Part shown: piece by piece, positions 25,327-26,541 of the stretch
Position numbering within the stretch: the first letter of the stretch is position 1
Layout: the number at the start of each line of letters is the position of its first letter
Source of the DNA: Bin87 sp964502995
GTDB lineage: Bacteria > Chloroflexota > Dehalococcoidia > Lucifugimonadales > UBA3495
Direction: 5' to 3'
DNA length: 26,541 bases
Assembly: GCA_964502995.1 (NCBI GenBank)
Contig: CAZCZB010000037.1
Location: 1 to 26,541, forward strand
The notes under the pieces: model-generated
The model's database searches: none
Told to the model about the DNA's origin: nothing
The model's input: the letters and a program-made list of their open reading frames with translations, nothing else
Made by a program: the position numbers and the translations under genes

Positions 25327-25917
25327 ATGATTCATGCCCAGGACGTATTTCGAGTATTCCAGGAACACCGTGGCGATGCCATCGTGATCCCCACCGGCAC
25401 TTCCGGCCGCCATTGGGGGGAGTTCAGCACCAACGCAAACCGGGACCTGAACATGGGCGGCGCGATGGGGCAAACCACGTCGGCGGCCCTGGGACTCGCA
25501 TTGGGATTGCCCAATGAAAAGGTGGTGCTGTTCGATTCCGAAGGCGCGCTGCTGATGAACATGGGCATCCTCGCAACCATCGCCGGCAAGAAGCCCCAGA
25601 ACTTCTGCCACATCTTGTTGGACAACGAATGCTACGCCACCACCGGCGGGCAGCCCGTACCCAACGCCCAGGAGATCAACTACGCCGGCATGGCCAAGGA
25701 ATCGGGCTATTCCTCGACGTACAGCTTCGAAGACCTGGAAGAGTTCGCCACCAATGTGGAAGAGATCATGCAGGCAAAAGGGCCGGTGTTCGTGGCCATC
25801 AAGGTTGTGCCTCAGGTGGAAAACGAGCCGATCGGTATGCGAGTTCGGCCGCCGACCCGCAGCCGCGCCGAAACGATCCAGGACTTGCAGAAGGAGTTGG
25901 GCATCGGCGCCGGTTAG
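25327..25917 (+). CDS. TPP-dependent 2-oxoacid decarboxylase, beta (PP-domain) subunit; ComE-like
   Basis: 196 aa, matching the pyrophosphate-binding beta subunit (ComE, ~190 aa). The usual cofactor motif GDGS...N(N), which binds Mg2+ and diphosphate, is recognisable as DSEGALLMNMGILATIAG (70-87) followed by LLDNECYATTGGQ (97-109). The Mg2+-ligand Asp of GDG is replaced by Glu72, while Asn100 is kept. Upstream, GTSGRHW and NMGGAMGQTTSAALGLALGL fit the family's start. GGAGG lies six bases before the ATG. It follows the alpha gene after 115 bases, in the same direction, and is followed by a terminator, so the two form an operon and presumably a hetero-oligomer with the active site at the subunit interface. 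Confidence 0.87.
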   Translation: MIHAQDVFRVFQEHRGDAIVIPTGTSGRHWGEFSTNANRDLNMGGAMGQTTSAALGLALGLPNEKVVLFDSEGALLMNMGILATIAGKKPQNFCHILLDNECYATTGGQPVPNAQEINYAGMAKESGYSSTYSFEDLEEFATNVEEIMQAKGPVFVAIKVVPQVENEPIGMRVRPPTRSRAETIQDLQKELGIGAG

Positions 25918-25989
25918 GTATTGCGCCGCCCGCCCAACGGCAACGGCGGCGATCCACCGGACCATTCATAAGAACCTCAACGAAAAACT

Positions 25990-26018
25990 CTTCCGGCGCA
26001 CGCGCCGGAAGGGTTTTC
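25990..26018. terminator. Bidirectional rho-independent terminator
   Basis: A perfect 10-bp stem CTTCCGGCGC/GCGCCGGAAG (25990-25999 and 26002-26011) is flanked by AAAAAC on the left and GGTTTTCTCTTT on the right. It therefore works for the rightward TPP operon and for the converging leftward thiolase-like gene, which ends at 26054. Confidence 0.85.
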
Positions 26019-26053
26019 TCTTTCCTGGATCTATGTACCGAGTCTAACTACGG

Positions 26054-26541
26054 TCAAGAGGGATATTTGCCCAGCATCAGCCAGCCGCCGCTGCTGGGAG
26101 TGGTGAAGGCGCACAGGGCGGTTTCGGCCCGCACGGTCACCTGGCGGTCTCCGGCCGTGCCGCGCAGTTGCTCGATGCTGTCGGTGTACATGGCAGTGCG
26201 CGTTCGGCCGTTGCCAAGGTTGCCGCCGCTGGAATTGAAGGGATGAGGGCCCTTGACGGTGATGTCGCCGGCGTAGAATGACAGGGCCTCGCCCCGCTTG
26301 ACCCCGTGCCACTGGAACCCCTCAAGGAAGAACTGGGTCATTATCGAGTAACCGTCGTAGGGATTGAAGATGTCGACGTCGGCCGGCCCAAGGCCCGCGC
26401 CTTCATACATGCGGGCGGCCTGGCGGTCGGTCCACATCTCCAGTTCGTCCAGGTCGGGCTGGGTGGTCCGGAACGCGAAGTTGTGCTGGGAATGGTTCAG
26501 GACGTAAACCGGCTGGGATTTCATATCCTGCGCCCGCTCCG
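26054..26541 (-). CDS. Thiolase-like protein, C-terminal part (cut by window edge)
   Basis: The frame continues to the window end: before the Met at 26522-26524 it reads ERAQD, so that Met is internal (ERAQDMKSQPVYVLN, a typical thiolase mid-to-C-terminal join). The C-domain shows AARMYEGAGLGPADVDIFNP, YDGYSIMTQFFLEG, KGPHPFNSSGGNLGNGRTR and ALCAFTTPSSGGWLMLG. It resembles the SCP2-thiolase/lipid-transfer group that often partners with DUF35 proteins in CoA-dependent aldol or thiolytic side-chain chemistry. Canonical thiolases have GHPxGxTG, with a catalytic His; here GNLGNGR stands in that place, so ordinary thiolysis is doubtful. The N-terminal half with the nucleophilic Cys is outside the window. 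It may belong with the CoA-transferase/TPP genes. Confidence 0.8.
   Translation of the reverse strand, partial: ERAQDMKSQPVYVLNHSQHNFAFRTTQPDLDELEMWTDRQAARMYEGAGLGPADVDIFNPYDGYSIMTQFFLEGFQWHGVKRGEALSFYAGDITVKGPHPFNSSGGNLGNGRTRTAMYTDSIEQLRGTAGDRQVTVRAETALCAFTTPSSGGWLMLGKYPS

Noticed and set aside
24693..25917. Acetolactate synthase or pyruvate decarboxylase split into two genes
   Set aside because: The central domain of those enzymes is absent, and the two proteins match the ~170 + ~190 aa ComD/ComE organisation.

Overview
The window is a metagenome- or single-cell-style scaffold: it is GC-rich and has two runs of N (43 bases at 4250-4292, exactly 100 at 19089-19188). It looks like an environmental bacterium. 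Long fused CaiB/BaiF CoA-transferases, a two-subunit ComDE-like thiamine-diphosphate decarboxylase, a thiolase-like protein and giant secreted repeat proteins would fit a Chloroflexota lineage such as SAR202/Dehalococcoidia. That placement is inference from gene content only; no rRNA or single-copy marker gene is present.

Layout. 1-3980 (+) is the 3' part of a large surface/adhesion-type protein with three near-identical ~358-residue modules. 3981-5832 is a graveyard of insertion-sequence fragments (IS21-like end with a possible IstB tail, IS630-type, IS5-type and frameshifted IS1380-type transposase pieces) around a frameshifted small membrane protein. The last fragment truncates a secreted fibronectin-type-III protein whose 5' end survives at 5816-5974 (-). 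6395-9070 (-) is an 891-aa double CaiB/BaiF CoA-transferase. 9460-14562 (+) is a 1700-aa single-chain nuclease-like/helicase/N6-adenine methyltransferase of type ISP restriction-modification architecture, whose nuclease motif looks degenerate. 14881-15852 (-) is a class I/II aminotransferase lacking about 65-70 internal residues. 16316-20295 (-) is a secreted FN3-LRR-CARDB protein interrupted only by the N run. 20971-21936 (-) is a D-2-hydroxyacid dehydrogenase with a consensus promoter. 22181-24457 (-) is a second double CaiB/BaiF CoA-transferase. 24693-25917 (+) is a divergent two-gene TPP decarboxylase operon ending in a bidirectional terminator. 26054-26541 (-) is the C-terminal part of a thiolase-like protein.

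How the genes may work together. From 20971 to the end the genes suit breakdown of a 2-hydroxy/2-oxo acid: the dehydrogenase interconverts hydroxy and oxo acid, the TPP enzyme decarboxylates the oxo acid (sulfopyruvate- or phosphonopyruvate-like), and the CoA-transferase and thiolase-like proteins handle CoA thioesters. The substrate cannot be read from sequence. The two CoA-transferase fusions are mirror images: the family's catalytic aspartate is visible only in the first half of one and only in the second half of the other. The restriction-modification protein stands alone, with no separate R, M or S genes beside it.
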